64,000 nucleotides of DNA from Roseicitreum antarcticum. Its GTDB lineage: Bacteria > Pseudomonadota > Alphaproteobacteria > Rhodobacterales > Rhodobacteraceae. The DNA lies in contig NZ_CP061498.1 of NCBI RefSeq assembly GCF_014681765.1, forward strand, positions 1,116,001-1,180,000, in the 5' to 3' direction. A program made the translations under genes and the position numbers. The notes below the pieces were generated by a model. It was not told the origin of the DNA. It did not search any database and saw only the letters and a list, made by a program, of their open reading frames with translations. Below are positions 27,784 to 36,513 of the stretch, one piece after another. The number at the start of each line of letters is the position of its first letter. The first letter of the stretch is position 1.

Positions 27784-29328
27784 ATGTCGGACGGATCAGC
27801 GGGACGTAGGGCGCGGGGCGGCGGCGGGGCGGCACGGCGGGCCGAACGCACCGCGGTCAGCATTGAGACCGCGCGCTACATCAGCCGAAACATTCCGAAC
27901 TATGAGGTGCTGACGCCAGAGGCACTGGAAATCATCGAGACCAATGCCGAAACCCTGCTGGCCGAGATCGGTGTGAATTTCACGGACAACCCCGCCGCGC
28001 TGCAGGTCTGGCGTGATGCAGGCGCGGATGTGCAGGGCGAGCGGGTGCGCATCCCGCGCGGGCTGGCGCGCACGCTTTGCGCGACCGCACCCGGAACCTT
28101 CACTCAGCATGCCCGCAACCCAGCCAGGAATGTCGAAATCGGCGGGCGCAACCTGGTGCTGGCCCCGGTTTACGGCCCGCCCTTCGTGCGGGATCTGGCG
28201 GGGGGACGGCGCTATGCCACCATCGCGGATTTCCGGAACTTCGTGCGGCTGGGCTACATGTCGAAATGGCTGCACCATTCAGGTGGCACGGTATGCGAAC
28301 CCACCGATGTGGCGGTGAACAAGCGCCATCTGGACATGTTGCTGGCCCATATGACGCTATCGGACAAGCCCTTCATGGGCTCGGTCACCGAACCGAGCCG
28401 TGCGGCGGATTCGGTTGAGATGTGCGAGATCCTGTTCGGCGTCGATTTCATGCGCGAGCACACCGTGATGACGAGCCTCATCAACGTGAACTCGCCCATG
28501 ACGTTCGACGGTGTGATGATGGGCGCGCTGGAAATCTACGCCCGCGCCGGGCAGGCCTGCATCCTGTCTCCCTTCATCGTGGGCGGCGCGATGGCCCCCA
28601 CCACAGTGGCGGGCACGTTGACGCAAGTGCTGGCCGAGGTTCTGGCGGGCGTAGCCTACAGCCAGTTGATACGCCCCGGCGCGCCCATGATTTTCGGGGC
28701 GTTTGTCACCTCGATCGACATGAATTCGGGCGCCCCAACCTTCGGAACGCCCGAGGCCGCGCTGATTACCTATGGGGCGGGTCAACTGGCGCGGCGGCTA
28801 GGTCTGCCCTACCGGTCATCGGGGGCGTTTTGCGGATCGAAACTGCCGGATGCACAGGCCGCCTATGAGACGGCAAATTCGCTGAACATGGGCCTGCTGT
28901 CAGGCGTGAACTTCATGCTGCACGCCTGCGGCTGGCTGGAGGGCGGGCTGGTCGCCAGCTTCGAGAAATTCGTGATGGATGCGGACCAGTTGGGCGCGCT
29001 CCACCATCTGGCACGCGGCGTGGATATGTCGGAAAATGGTCAGGCCATGGATGCGATTGCCGAGGTCGGACCCGGCGGGCATTACCTGGGCTGCGCGCAT
29101 ACACAGGCCAATTTCAAGGACGCCTTCTGGCGTAGCGACCTTCTGGACTACAAACCGTTCGAGACCTGGGAAGACCAGGGCGCGCGCGACACTCAGGTGC
29201 TGGCGGCGGCGCGGGTGGCGAAGATGCTGGGCGATTACCAACAACCTCCGCTGGACGAAGGCATTCACCAGGCCCTGATCGACTTTGTCGCACGCAAGAA
29301 AGAAGCAGAGCCAGACGCCTTCGGTTAG
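27784..29328 (+). CDS. Trimethylamine methyltransferase (MttB) family protein, non-pyrrolysine type
   Basis: This 514-residue TIM-barrel protein belongs to the MttB superfamily, which moves methyl groups from quaternary or tertiary amines to corrinoid proteins. Recognisable segments include YEVLTPEALEIIETNAETLLAEIGVNF, a SGGTVCEPTDV stretch and VGPGGHYLGCAHT. The frame has no internal TAG, so no pyrrolysine is present; such members include glycine- and proline-betaine demethylases. No corrinoid protein or MtvA-like partner gene lies nearby. The first ~25 residues are Arg/Gly/Ala-rich and disordered. Confidence 0.85.
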   Translation: MSDGSAGRRARGGGGAARRAERTAVSIETARYISRNIPNYEVLTPEALEIIETNAETLLAEIGVNFTDNPAALQVWRDAGADVQGERVRIPRGLARTLCATAPGTFTQHARNPARNVEIGGRNLVLAPVYGPPFVRDLAGGRRYATIADFRNFVRLGYMSKWLHHSGGTVCEPTDVAVNKRHLDMLLAHMTLSDKPFMGSVTEPSRAADSVEMCEILFGVDFMREHTVMTSLINVNSPMTFDGVMMGALEIYARAGQACILSPFIVGGAMAPTTVAGTLTQVLAEVLAGVAYSQLIRPGAPMIFGAFVTSIDMNSGAPTFGTPEAALITYGAGQLARRLGLPYRSSGAFCGSKLPDAQAAYETANSLNMGLLSGVNFMLHACGWLEGGLVASFEKFVMDADQLGALHHLARGVDMSENGQAMDAIAEVGPGGHYLGCAHTQANFKDAFWRSDLLDYKPFETWEDQGARDTQVLAAARVAKMLGDYQQPPLDEGIHQALIDFVARKKEAEPDAFG

Positions 29329-29607
29329 AGGTCGGACGCGTGCTGCGAAGGCCGTATGCAAACGGGTCTGACCCGTTGGTGGCACATGCCTGGGCGCAGC
29401 GACTCGGCGACCAAGGACCGCAAAGCGTCACAGGGCGCAGCCAGCCGACTGGACGCAGCAGACTGCGGGCAGCGGCTTGGATGCAAGGACATCGCCGCGC
29501 GCGGGTTGAAGGCCCCGGGTGTCAGGAAACGGGGCGGCCTGCCCTGCCCTCTTGATTGCGCGGGGACTGGAAGTGGAAATCCATTGTCCACGATATTTCG
29601 GCCTGCG

Positions 29608-29973
29608 TCAGCCCCCCACCGCGCGCCGCATCGCGGGTGCCGCCACGCGGTCCCGCGCCGCGCAGAGCGCAACCACATTGTCGACCGCACCATATGCAAC
29701 CTGCCATTCGGCCAGCAGTGCCGTCAGCACCGCAACGTGACGCGCAGGTCGGTAGGCCGCGTCATGGGCGACGCGCAGCCCTTCCAGCATCGCCTCCAGC
29801 ACTACCAACTGGTCCACCGCCGCGCGCGCATCGGGCAACGCCGTCATGACACCGCAGCGGAGGGCCTGCCGCAGATCCCGTGTGCGGGCATAGTCAGCAA
29901 GCCCAAAGCGGGCGGCAGTGATCAGCAACCGGGGACGGTGCAGGGTTGCAAGGTCGATAGGCGCGGTGGTCAT
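29608..29973 (-). CDS. Small Rhodobacteraceae-specific protein (DUF6477-like)
   Basis: This 121-residue, mostly helical, Ala/Arg/Leu-rich protein starts TTAPIDLATLHRPRLLITAARFGLADYARTRDL. I believe it matches the family-restricted DUF6477 group, which I recall next to DUF6456 genes, but cannot confirm this by search. ATG at 29973 has GGAGAT upstream. It is divergent from the DUF6456-like gene with 220 bp between. Function unknown. Confidence 0.65.
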   Translation of the reverse strand: MTTAPIDLATLHRPRLLITAARFGLADYARTRDLRQALRCGVMTALPDARAAVDQLVVLEAMLEGLRVAHDAAYRPARHVAVLTALLAEWQVAYGAVDNVVALCAARDRVAAPAMRRAVGG

Positions 29974-30057
29974 CGGTGATCTCCTGTTTGCTCTCAGGAC
30001 ATCATCGCACAACCCGCACGCGTGTTGCGTCAGCCCGAAACCGGGCGTTCGCAGCGT

Positions 30058-30121
30058 TTAACCAAGTTTAGCATTTCCACACAATTATGGGTGCTGCGAC
30101 GTTTCTTAACAAACGAGTAAC
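30058..30121. promoter_or_regulatory. Divergent control region with CtrA-like sites
   Basis: TTAA-CAAACGA-GTAAC at 30106-30121 differs by one base from the CtrA consensus TTAA-N7-TTAAC. A weaker site, TTAA-CCAAGTT-TAGC, lies at 30058-30072. The stretch is A+T-rich compared with its surroundings, as expected for a promoter region. Confidence 0.4.
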
Positions 30122-30193
30122 TATATCACCCAAAAGTTGTGAATGTGTAATTTTACCTCACAGAAACAACCTGAGGCTACCGAGGAAGACACC

Positions 30194-31324
30194 ATGACGA
30201 CGCTGATCCCCTTGACGCAAAGTTGGCCCGAATTGCTTCCTGATACCGCTAAGGTTTATCTGTCATATACGCATGAAGGTGTCTCGCTTCGCCGTCTGGC
30301 CGAACAGCGGGGGTGCCACCCCTCTACCGTTCTGCGCCAGGTCCGCAGGTTGGAAAACCGTCGCGATGATCCGCTTGTGGATGAGGCGCTGGACCGTTTG
30401 GGACGCGTCGCCGCCAACAGCGCGCAGGACACTTCGCACAAGGACCAAAGCAACATGACCGCACATCTGCGCCACACCACGCCCGACGCCGTTGAAAGCA
30501 ATGGCCTGCAAACCATTGAGGCGCGTCGCATTTTACGCCGCCTGACCGAAGCGGGGGCCATTCTGGCCATCGCCCCGGACCTGGAAAAGGCTGTCGTGCT
30601 GCGCGAGGACAGCGAGGGGCGCGCAGTGCGCACCGCCGTGCTGGACCGCGCCATGGCCGAAGCCTTCGCGCTGCAAGACTGGATTGCCTGCGTCAAGCCG
30701 GGCCGGGTCGCCAGCTATGCCATCACCGCGACCGGACGCTGCGCCCTGCGCCAGATGATCCAAGCGGATGACGGCAGTGCAGCGAGGGCGGATGACAACT
30801 CGGAAGGTGGGGCTGCGGGCGACGGCGGGGGCGCGCCCCCCTTGGCCCGCACGCCTGACACTTGGGCCGATGGGCGCAAGGCCCGGTACACCACCGCCGA
30901 ATCGCCGGTGATGACATTGGCGCGCCGCCGCGACCGCGATGGACGGCCTTTTTTGGACAACGACCTAATTGTCGCGGCCGAGCGTCTGCGTGAAGATTTC
31001 GAGATCGCGCAGATGGGCGCGCGCACCACCCAGAACTGGGACAGCTTCCTTACCGGCGCCAGTCGCAGCAGCAACGGTCCCGGCGGGGATAGCGCGACAG
31101 GCCCGCGCGCAGCACGCGAGCGCGTCGGCGCCGCCCTGCGCGATCTCGGCCCCGGACTGGGAGACATGGTGTTGCGCTGCTGCTGCTTTCTCGAAGGGTT
31201 GGAGGCCGCAGAACGGCGGCTGGGTTGGTCGGCGCGCTCCGGCAAGATTGTGCTGCGCATCGGACTGCAACGCCTGCAACGCCATTATGCCGAAAACGGC
31301 CACGCGCGCGCCATGATCGGCTGA
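30194..31324 (+). CDS. Helix-turn-helix protein with C-terminal DUF6456-like domain
   Basis: This 376-residue protein begins with a helix-turn-helix-like segment (LSYTHEGVSLRRLAEQRGCHPSTVLRQVRRLENRRDD, about residues 24-60). A middle domain follows (ARRILRRLTEAGAILAIAPDLEKAVVLRE). After a Gly/Ala/Asp-rich linker the C-terminal domain (RYTTAESPVMTLARRRDRDGRPFLDNDLIVAAERLREDFE...HYAENGHARAMIG) matches DUF6456 as I know it. It is probably a DNA-binding regulator restricted to Rhodobacterales. ATG at 30194 has GAGGAAG upstream. Target genes unknown. Confidence 0.7.
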   Translation: MTTLIPLTQSWPELLPDTAKVYLSYTHEGVSLRRLAEQRGCHPSTVLRQVRRLENRRDDPLVDEALDRLGRVAANSAQDTSHKDQSNMTAHLRHTTPDAVESNGLQTIEARRILRRLTEAGAILAIAPDLEKAVVLREDSEGRAVRTAVLDRAMAEAFALQDWIACVKPGRVASYAITATGRCALRQMIQADDGSAARADDNSEGGAAGDGGGAPPLARTPDTWADGRKARYTTAESPVMTLARRRDRDGRPFLDNDLIVAAERLREDFEIAQMGARTTQNWDSFLTGASRSSNGPGGDSATGPRAARERVGAALRDLGPGLGDMVLRCCCFLEGLEAAERRLGWSARSGKIVLRIGLQRLQRHYAENGHARAMIG

Positions 31325-31353
31325 GGCGGCGCGGCCGGACCGGATCACCTTTC

Positions 31354-31388
31354 ACCCCGCCACCCCTACCCGAAGGGAACGGCGGGGT
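31354..31388. terminator. Stem-loop between convergent genes
   Basis: ACCCCGCC (31354-31361) and GGCGGGGT (31381-31388) pair, with an inner CCC-GAA-GGG. It lies between the stops of the DUF6456-like gene and the capsule-export-like gene. There is no clear T run, so it may act in both directions only weakly. Confidence 0.5.
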
Positions 31389-31433
31389 AAGGCAGCACGG
31401 CGTCAGGTCAGCACGGCAGCAGGTCCGGTCAGA

Positions 31434-33440
31434 TCACGCCGCGACTTGTTCGCGCAGAATGGCGGCTGTCATCGACAGCATCAGATACACGCCCGAAAAC
31501 ACCAGAAACGCCAGGAATGTGTTTTCCACCGCGCGGGGATAGGTCGGCTCATCCGGCGCGATCGGCGTCACGCCCACCGACAGGTAGCGCACCTGGCGAT
31601 TGGCCTCCAGCCGCGCGGTTTCCATCATCTGAAGCGACTGCGCCAGCAACATCTGCCTGGTCTCGACATCCGCCTCGGCGCTGATCAGTTCGCTTTGCAT
31701 CCGTGCCAGCGAATTCTCGCCGCCCGAGCTTTGAGTCATGCCGTCCCGAAGGTTGGCGATTTCAGTCTCCATATTGGCGATACGGCGGCGCAACGGCTCT
31801 ACCCGCGCGGTGTTGGGCCGGGCATTCGACAGCATCTGCTGAAGGCTCAGCCGGGCCTGCGACAGTTCGGTTTCAAGCGCCGTGATCTGTTGCGACAGTA
31901 TCGATACCTCCACCTCGGCGGACATGACGTTGAACTGCTCTTGCAGTTCGACCGCCGAGGTGCGGGCCTCCTGCATCCGGCGTTCGGCATCCTCATAGCT
32001 TTGCGTGGCATCACGCATCTGATTCTCGCGCAGGCGCTGGGTCAGGCTGTCCACCTGTTCCTCGGCATAGCCCAGCAGCGCCGTGGCAAAGCGCTCGCTG
32101 GTTTCGGGATCGGCGGCGATGACTTCCAGCTTCACCACGCCTTCGGTCGGGTCGAACCCCACCATGATGTGCCGTTGATACAGCCGGTACGCAGCCTCGT
32201 CCGTGGCGTCAGGGTCCAGCCTGCGCAGCATGTCGATATTGTCGCCGCTGAAATGCGCCTTGAAACCATGCTCGGCATCCAGCCGCCGCAACGCGCCGCG
32301 CGATTGCAGATAGCTCTGCACAGTCACGCTGTCGGCCGATCCGCCCAGCCCTGCCCCACCCAGCATGCCGCCCAGTTCGCCCGCCATTGACGAACCCCCC
32401 GAGTCCGCCTGCTGGATCACGAATTCAGTGTTGGTCGCGTATAGCGGCGTGGCGAGGAAGAAGAAGTAATAGGCCACCAGCATGGTGGGGATCGTCACAA
32501 AGACGAACAATCGCGCGCCGAGCAACAGCATCCGCTTCCGCCGCCGCCGCATGATCTGCCGCTGTATCCGGGCCAGATCCTTTTCGCGTGCGGCCGCAGC
32601 TTCGGCCAGCGCCGGGTTCACACCCCCGTCGGCCTGCCCGACCCGCGTTGCACGCGGCATGGCAGGCAGGGTCTGACGCGCGTCCGTGGTCAGTTCGGTC
32701 CCCGGCTGGGTGTCGCTTTTGACCAACGCCATCAGGTTCGACCGCTCAAACGGGTCAATCCCACGCTCGCGCAGTTGGCGCACCGCGTCTTCGCCGCTGG
32801 CGGCGCGGATTCCGTGCCGGGTGGCGACGCGCATCGCCATGCGCAACTGCCGTCCGGTCAGCGCCTCGGCCCGGATGGCGGCAAGCTTGTGTTCGGCCTC
32901 AACCGCTGCGGCGCCCTGGGTCGCCCCGGAGGTCGCCTGTCCCAAACCTTTGGCGGCAGCGCCTGTGACGGTCGCTGTTGCGTCTGAACCCGTCGCCCCG
33001 TTGGCACGGGCGGGATGCGATGTCGTGGTCCCCGGCCCGGCCGCGCTGCCAGTTGGCTGTCGGCCAGCATTGGCAGACCGCGCAATATCGCGCGCCGCAA
33101 TCGGACCTGCGTCGAACACATCCGGGGCGGCGGATGGCACCGATGGCTGCCTGTCCATCTGTCTGGGGGCGGCGGCGTGACGGCCATCGCCCTGATCCGG
33201 TCCGGGGCCGTCCCCGGGCATCGCCGCCGGTTCAGCCTCGCGCCTGCGGCCCTGCGGCAGGCCTGTCGCGCTGGTATCGTTTTCATCAAACAGCCCCAGT
33301 TCGTCAGGCGCCTTGCCGCCGCGCGCCTGCAGCAACGAGCGCAGCACATCGTTCATCCGCGCAGGTTGCCCCGCCCCCGCGCTGTCCGTGCTGCCCGACC
33401 GGCGCAGTCGAAAGCGCCTAGCCTTGGGTGTCGTAGTCAT
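31434..33440 (-). CDS. Capsule polysaccharide export inner-membrane protein (KpsE/BexC-like, PCP family) with long N-terminus
   Basis: The C-terminal half is a polysaccharide co-polymerase. A first membrane helix lies near residues 305-330 (ARLFVFVTIPTMLVAYYFFFL), followed by TPLYATNTEFVIQQADSGG. Long periplasmic coiled coils come next, and a second membrane helix closes the chain. Unlike typical KpsE (about 380 residues), about 300 cytoplasmic residues precede the first helix. They are Pro/Gly/Ala-rich but include a conserved-looking helical block (LTGRQLRMAMRVATRHGI). ATG at 33440 overlaps kpsT by 23 bp. No kpsM or kpsD is present here. Confidence 0.82.
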   Translation of the reverse strand: MTTTPKARRFRLRRSGSTDSAGAGQPARMNDVLRSLLQARGGKAPDELGLFDENDTSATGLPQGRRREAEPAAMPGDGPGPDQGDGRHAAAPRQMDRQPSVPSAAPDVFDAGPIAARDIARSANAGRQPTGSAAGPGTTTSHPARANGATGSDATATVTGAAAKGLGQATSGATQGAAAVEAEHKLAAIRAEALTGRQLRMAMRVATRHGIRAASGEDAVRQLRERGIDPFERSNLMALVKSDTQPGTELTTDARQTLPAMPRATRVGQADGGVNPALAEAAAAREKDLARIQRQIMRRRRKRMLLLGARLFVFVTIPTMLVAYYFFFLATPLYATNTEFVIQQADSGGSSMAGELGGMLGGAGLGGSADSVTVQSYLQSRGALRRLDAEHGFKAHFSGDNIDMLRRLDPDATDEAAYRLYQRHIMVGFDPTEGVVKLEVIAADPETSERFATALLGYAEEQVDSLTQRLRENQMRDATQSYEDAERRMQEARTSAVELQEQFNVMSAEVEVSILSQQITALETELSQARLSLQQMLSNARPNTARVEPLRRRIANMETEIANLRDGMTQSSGGENSLARMQSELISAEADVETRQMLLAQSLQMMETARLEANRQVRYLSVGVTPIAPDEPTYPRAVENTFLAFLVFSGVYLMLSMTAAILREQVAA

Positions 33441-34077
33441 AAAGCGCCCTCGCCTCTTCCAGTGAGTCGAACATATACAGATGACCATCCCGCAGCACGG
33501 CCGCAGAGTGGCAATAGCGTTCCAACGTCTCGGGCTGGTGCGACACGATAACGACCGTGCCCCGGTCCAGCCTTTCGCGCAGCACCTGCCCCGCCCGGCG
33601 ATTGAACGCTACATCAGTGGTCTGTGGCATGCCTTCGTCGATCAGATACAGGTCGAATTCCAGCGCGCACATCAACGCGAAAGAAAACCGCGATTTCATC
33701 CCCTGGCTGTAGGTGCCGACCGGCATATCGAAATATTCCTTGATGTCGCACATCCAGCGGCAAAAGGCTTCGACATAATCGGGGTCCAGCTGGTAAAGCC
33801 GCGCGATGAAGCGGGCGTTTTCGGTGCCGGAGTGCCGGGTGACCACCCCGCCCATGAAGCCCAGCGGGAACGAAACCTTGCAGTTCCGCTCGATTTCGCC
33901 CTCATCGGGTTTTTCCAACCCGGCCATCATGTTGATGAGCGTGGTCTTGCCGGTACCATTCGACGCCAGGATGCCAAGCGAATTGCCACGCGTCACCTGA
34001 AATGACGCGCGATCCAGGATCACCTTGCGTTGTTTTCCCGTCCAGAAAGATTTGCTGACGGTCCTGAATTCGAGCAT
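33418..34077 (-). CDS. kpsT: Capsule polysaccharide ABC exporter ATP-binding protein (KpsT-like)
   Basis: This 219-residue ABC ATPase resembles KpsT/BexA. Walker A is ILASNGTGKTTL (first Gly of the motif replaced by Ala), the signature is YSQGMKSRFSFAL, Walker B is FDLYLIDE, and the switch His lies in VIVSHQPET. It would drive export of a capsular polysaccharide with a KpsM permease. The cognate permease is not in the window. ATG at 34077 begins the ABC domain (MLEFRTVSKSFWTGKQRKVIL). Confidence 0.85.
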   Translation of the reverse strand: MLEFRTVSKSFWTGKQRKVILDRASFQVTRGNSLGILASNGTGKTTLINMMAGLEKPDEGEIERNCKVSFPLGFMGGVVTRHSGTENARFIARLYQLDPDYVEAFCRWMCDIKEYFDMPVGTYSQGMKSRFSFALMCALEFDLYLIDEGMPQTTDVAFNRRAGQVLRERLDRGTVVIVSHQPETLERYCHSAAVLRDGHLYMFDSLEEARALYDYDTQG

Positions 34078-34365
34078 GCGCCCTGCCTTGCCTTTGCCTG
34101 ATCTGCCCGCACCGGCTTTTCCGGTTTGTCGCCGCATTTTGGTGGCCGCTGGCATCTTGCGTTGCCACAAGACCCGTGCAGGCCGCCCCGATCCGCGTTC
34201 GGATCAAAGTTAACGGAGCATGCCGTAAACCATCCTTGCGGTGCAATCCACATGACAGAACATATGGGCGAGACTATGGCAAAGCACTGGGCCGCTGACT
34301 GAATGTTACAATGCCTGTTCGCGCCGCAGCTACCGGTAACGCGCCGCGCCCCCGTCCTGCGCAGC
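34078..34365. other. Upstream region of the kpsT-like operon
   Basis: About 290 bp separate the kpsT-like start from the bioY terminator. No gene is visible. The promoter of the two-gene capsule-export-like operon should lie here, but no clear -35/-10 pair stands out. Confidence 0.4.
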
Positions 34366-34398
34366 AAAAACGCCGCCCCGGGGGCCCGGGGCGGCGTT
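34366..34398 (-). terminator. bioY terminator
   Basis: AACGCCGCCCCG (34369-34380) and CGGGGCGGCGTT (34387-34398) form a 12-bp stem. On the minus strand it is followed by TTTTT. It lies 35 bp after the bioY stop and separates bioY from the capsule-export-like genes. Confidence 0.9.
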
Positions 34399-34432
34399 CT
34401 GCATCAACAATCGGGCTGGCTGTGCCCGTGGC

Positions 34433-35026
34433 TCAGCCTTTGCGCGCGCGCAGCGACTGCCAGGCGCCGGTGACGATCAGCGCCGCTACCGCAGCCTTGA
34501 CCACCGCACCCGGGACGAACGGCAGAGCACCGGCCATCAGAGCGTTTTCCAGCGTCAGGGGCGCAACCGCCCAGAGCCATGCAACCCCGGGCACAAACAA
34601 AAGCAGCGCCGGCACGAACGCCGCGATGAACAGGCGCACGAAGCCACGATCAAGGCCCCGTTCGACCAGATAGCCGGTCAGCCATGCCATGCCGACAAAG
34701 CCAACCAGAAAGCCGCCCGTCGGCCCCATCATGTAGGGAAGGCCCGCGCCGATCCCGGCGAACACCGGCAGCCCCATCGCGCCTTGCGCCAGATAAGCCA
34801 GCAGCGTCACACCCGCCAGCCGCGACCCATAGGTCAGCCCGATGAGCGAGATCGTCAGCGTTTGCAGCGTCATCGGCACCGGGAACATCGGCACATTGAT
34901 CTTCGCCGATACTGCCAGCAGCAGTGTGCCGAAAAGCACCATCATGATCTTGCGGGTCAGCGTATCCGTGCCGCCCAGCGACTGGATGAGGGGTTGATTG
35001 CGTGTCACGGCGGTTGGTCCTTCCAT
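34433..35026 (-). CDS. bioY: Biotin transporter substrate-binding (S) component BioY
   Basis: This 197-residue membrane protein has about six helices and the BioY motifs VPMFPVPMTLQTLTISLIGL, GMGLPVFAG-type loop (GAMGLPVFAGIGAGLPYMMGPTGG) and GFVGMAWLTGYLVERG. It captures biotin, alone or with a shared ECF energy module. ATG at 35026 begins the family sequence shortly before TRNQPLIQSL. No bioM/bioN follows, so it is a solitary BioY or uses modules elsewhere. Confidence 0.93.
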   Translation of the reverse strand: MEGPTAVTRNQPLIQSLGGTDTLTRKIMMVLFGTLLLAVSAKINVPMFPVPMTLQTLTISLIGLTYGSRLAGVTLLAYLAQGAMGLPVFAGIGAGLPYMMGPTGGFLVGFVGMAWLTGYLVERGLDRGFVRLFIAAFVPALLLFVPGVAWLWAVAPLTLENALMAGALPFVPGAVVKAAVAALIVTGAWQSLRARKG

Positions 35027-35033
35027 GTGAAAC

Positions 35034-35078
35034 TTATAGGTTGCGTTATCCCGCCGCAGGGCAACAAAAGTCAAGTGT
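35034..35078 (-). promoter_or_regulatory. Possible bioY promoter and BioR-like half-site
   Basis: On the minus strand TTGACT is followed after about 18 bp by GATAAC. CAACCTATAA (35034-35043), just before the start codon, matches 7 of 10 positions of the alphaproteobacterial BioR box TTATCTATAA. The match is partial and must be treated as tentative. Confidence 0.35.
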
Positions 35079-35105
35079 CTTGCCCTTTGTCGCGGCAGGT
35101 GGCAA

Positions 35106-35774
35106 ATGGCCCGCATGACACAGGATACATCAGAGAAAATCGCGCTGATCACCGGGGCCTCTCGTGGGCTGGGGGCGGCTTTGGCGGAACGTCTTGGGGC
35201 GCAGGGCTGGCACATCATCGCCGTGGCCCGCACCACCGGCGCGTTGGAGGAACTGGACGATCGGATCAAGGAAGCGGGCGGCAGCGCCACCTTGGCCCCG
35301 CTGGATGTGACCAATGAAAATGCGATGCGGCATCTGTGTCGGTCGGTCTATGACCGCTGGGGCCGTGTTGACCTCTGGGCGCATGCGGCGATCCACGCCG
35401 CCCCCATGTCGCCTGCGGGCCATATGGCGCTGAAGGACCTGGACAAGACCATCGCCACCAACATCCGCGCCACCGGCGCCCTGATCCCCATGGTAGAACC
35501 CTTGCTGCGCGCCGCTGCTGCGGGCACCGCGCTGTTCTTCGACGACGCAACGGGAGGCAAGCGGTTCTTCGGCACATTCGGATCCTCCAAGGCCGCACAG
35601 ATCGCCATGGCACGGTCGTGGCAGCATGAGGCCGCAAAAATCGGCCCGCGCATCCTGATCGACACACCCGCGCCGATGCCCACTGCCACCCGCGCCCGCT
35701 TCTTCCCGGGTGAAGAGCGCGCGAAGTTGACGCCCTGCGCGACCGAGGCCGCACGGATCGTCGCCAGCCTCTGA
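35106..35774 (+). CDS. Short-chain dehydrogenase/reductase family protein lacking catalytic Ser/Tyr
   Basis: This 222-residue protein has the SDR NAD(P)-binding start ALITGASRGLGAALAERL and the overall YciK-like fold. At the active site the usual Y-x-x-x-K reads F158-G-S-S-K162, and the preceding Ser is absent (ALFFDDATG). The codon is TTC, not a sequencing-ambiguous TAC-like stop. It may be inactive, a binding protein, or an enzyme using other residues. It stands alone between bioY and pgl. Confidence 0.85.
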   Translation: MARMTQDTSEKIALITGASRGLGAALAERLGAQGWHIIAVARTTGALEELDDRIKEAGGSATLAPLDVTNENAMRHLCRSVYDRWGRVDLWAHAAIHAAPMSPAGHMALKDLDKTIATNIRATGALIPMVEPLLRAAAAGTALFFDDATGGKRFFGTFGSSKAAQIAMARSWQHEAAKIGPRILIDTPAPMPTATRARFFPGEERAKLTPCATEAARIVASL

Positions 35775-35838
35775 CCTTTGGCGCGGCGGGTTCGTGACGC
35801 ACAGGCGCCCCGGTCGTCACCCTCGCGTCAGGCGGGAA

Positions 35839-36513
35839 TTATTCCGCCCAATGCACCATCGCATCGGCAAGGACCGCAGCCACCGGCGCCTCCGCCGGGT
35901 CCAGCGTTGCAGCGCGTTCCAGTGCAGCGCGTTTCTCGGCGCCCGTAATCAGGATGTGGACATGCATCGCGGCCCGCAGCACCGGGGCGGTCAGGGTGAT
36001 GCGCGGCTCGCCTGCGCCATCAGCCCGCATCGCCATCAAAGGCGGCGCATCCTTGGCCAGCGCGGCGGTCAGGTTGTCGGCACCCGGAAACAGGCTGGCC
36101 GTGTGCATATCGACGCCCATGCCCAACAGCACGACATCCAGCGGCAGATGCGCGCTCACCCCATCTATCAGGCCGGGCAACCCGTCCTCGGGCGTCGGCG
36201 TGTCGGCATAAAGCGGGATCAGACCGGCCGGGGCGGCGCGGTTCTGGAACAGCCGCGCGCGCAACAGCGCGGTGTTGGACCGCGGATTGTCCTCGGGTAC
36301 CCAGCGCTCATCGTTCAGCACGACATCGACACGCGGCCAGTCCAGATCCACATCGGACAGAATGTCGAAGACCGGCCCGGGCGTGGTGCCACCGGGAACC
36401 GAAAAGGTCACCCGGTCATTGCGGCGCAGCGCCTGCCCAAGGTCTGATTGCAGGCAGCTTGCCAGCCGCAGCATCAGCATTTCGCGGTCGGGGTATTCAA
36501 TGAACTCCATCAC
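35839..36513 (-). CDS. pgl: 6-phosphogluconolactonase
   Basis: Pgl hydrolyses 6-phosphogluconolactone in the pentose-phosphate/Entner-Doudoroff entry. The 224-residue DevB-type protein has FSVPGGTTPGPVFDIL, DVVLNDERWVPEDNPRSNTALLRARL and VVLLGMGVDMHTASLFPG, which include the active-site His. Its start overlaps zwf by 4 bp. Confidence 0.94.
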   Translation of the reverse strand: MMEFIEYPDREMLMLRLASCLQSDLGQALRRNDRVTFSVPGGTTPGPVFDILSDVDLDWPRVDVVLNDERWVPEDNPRSNTALLRARLFQNRAAPAGLIPLYADTPTPEDGLPGLIDGVSAHLPLDVVLLGMGVDMHTASLFPGADNLTAALAKDAPPLMAMRADGAGEPRITLTAPVLRAAMHVHILITGAEKRAALERAATLDPAEAPVAAVLADAMVHWAE

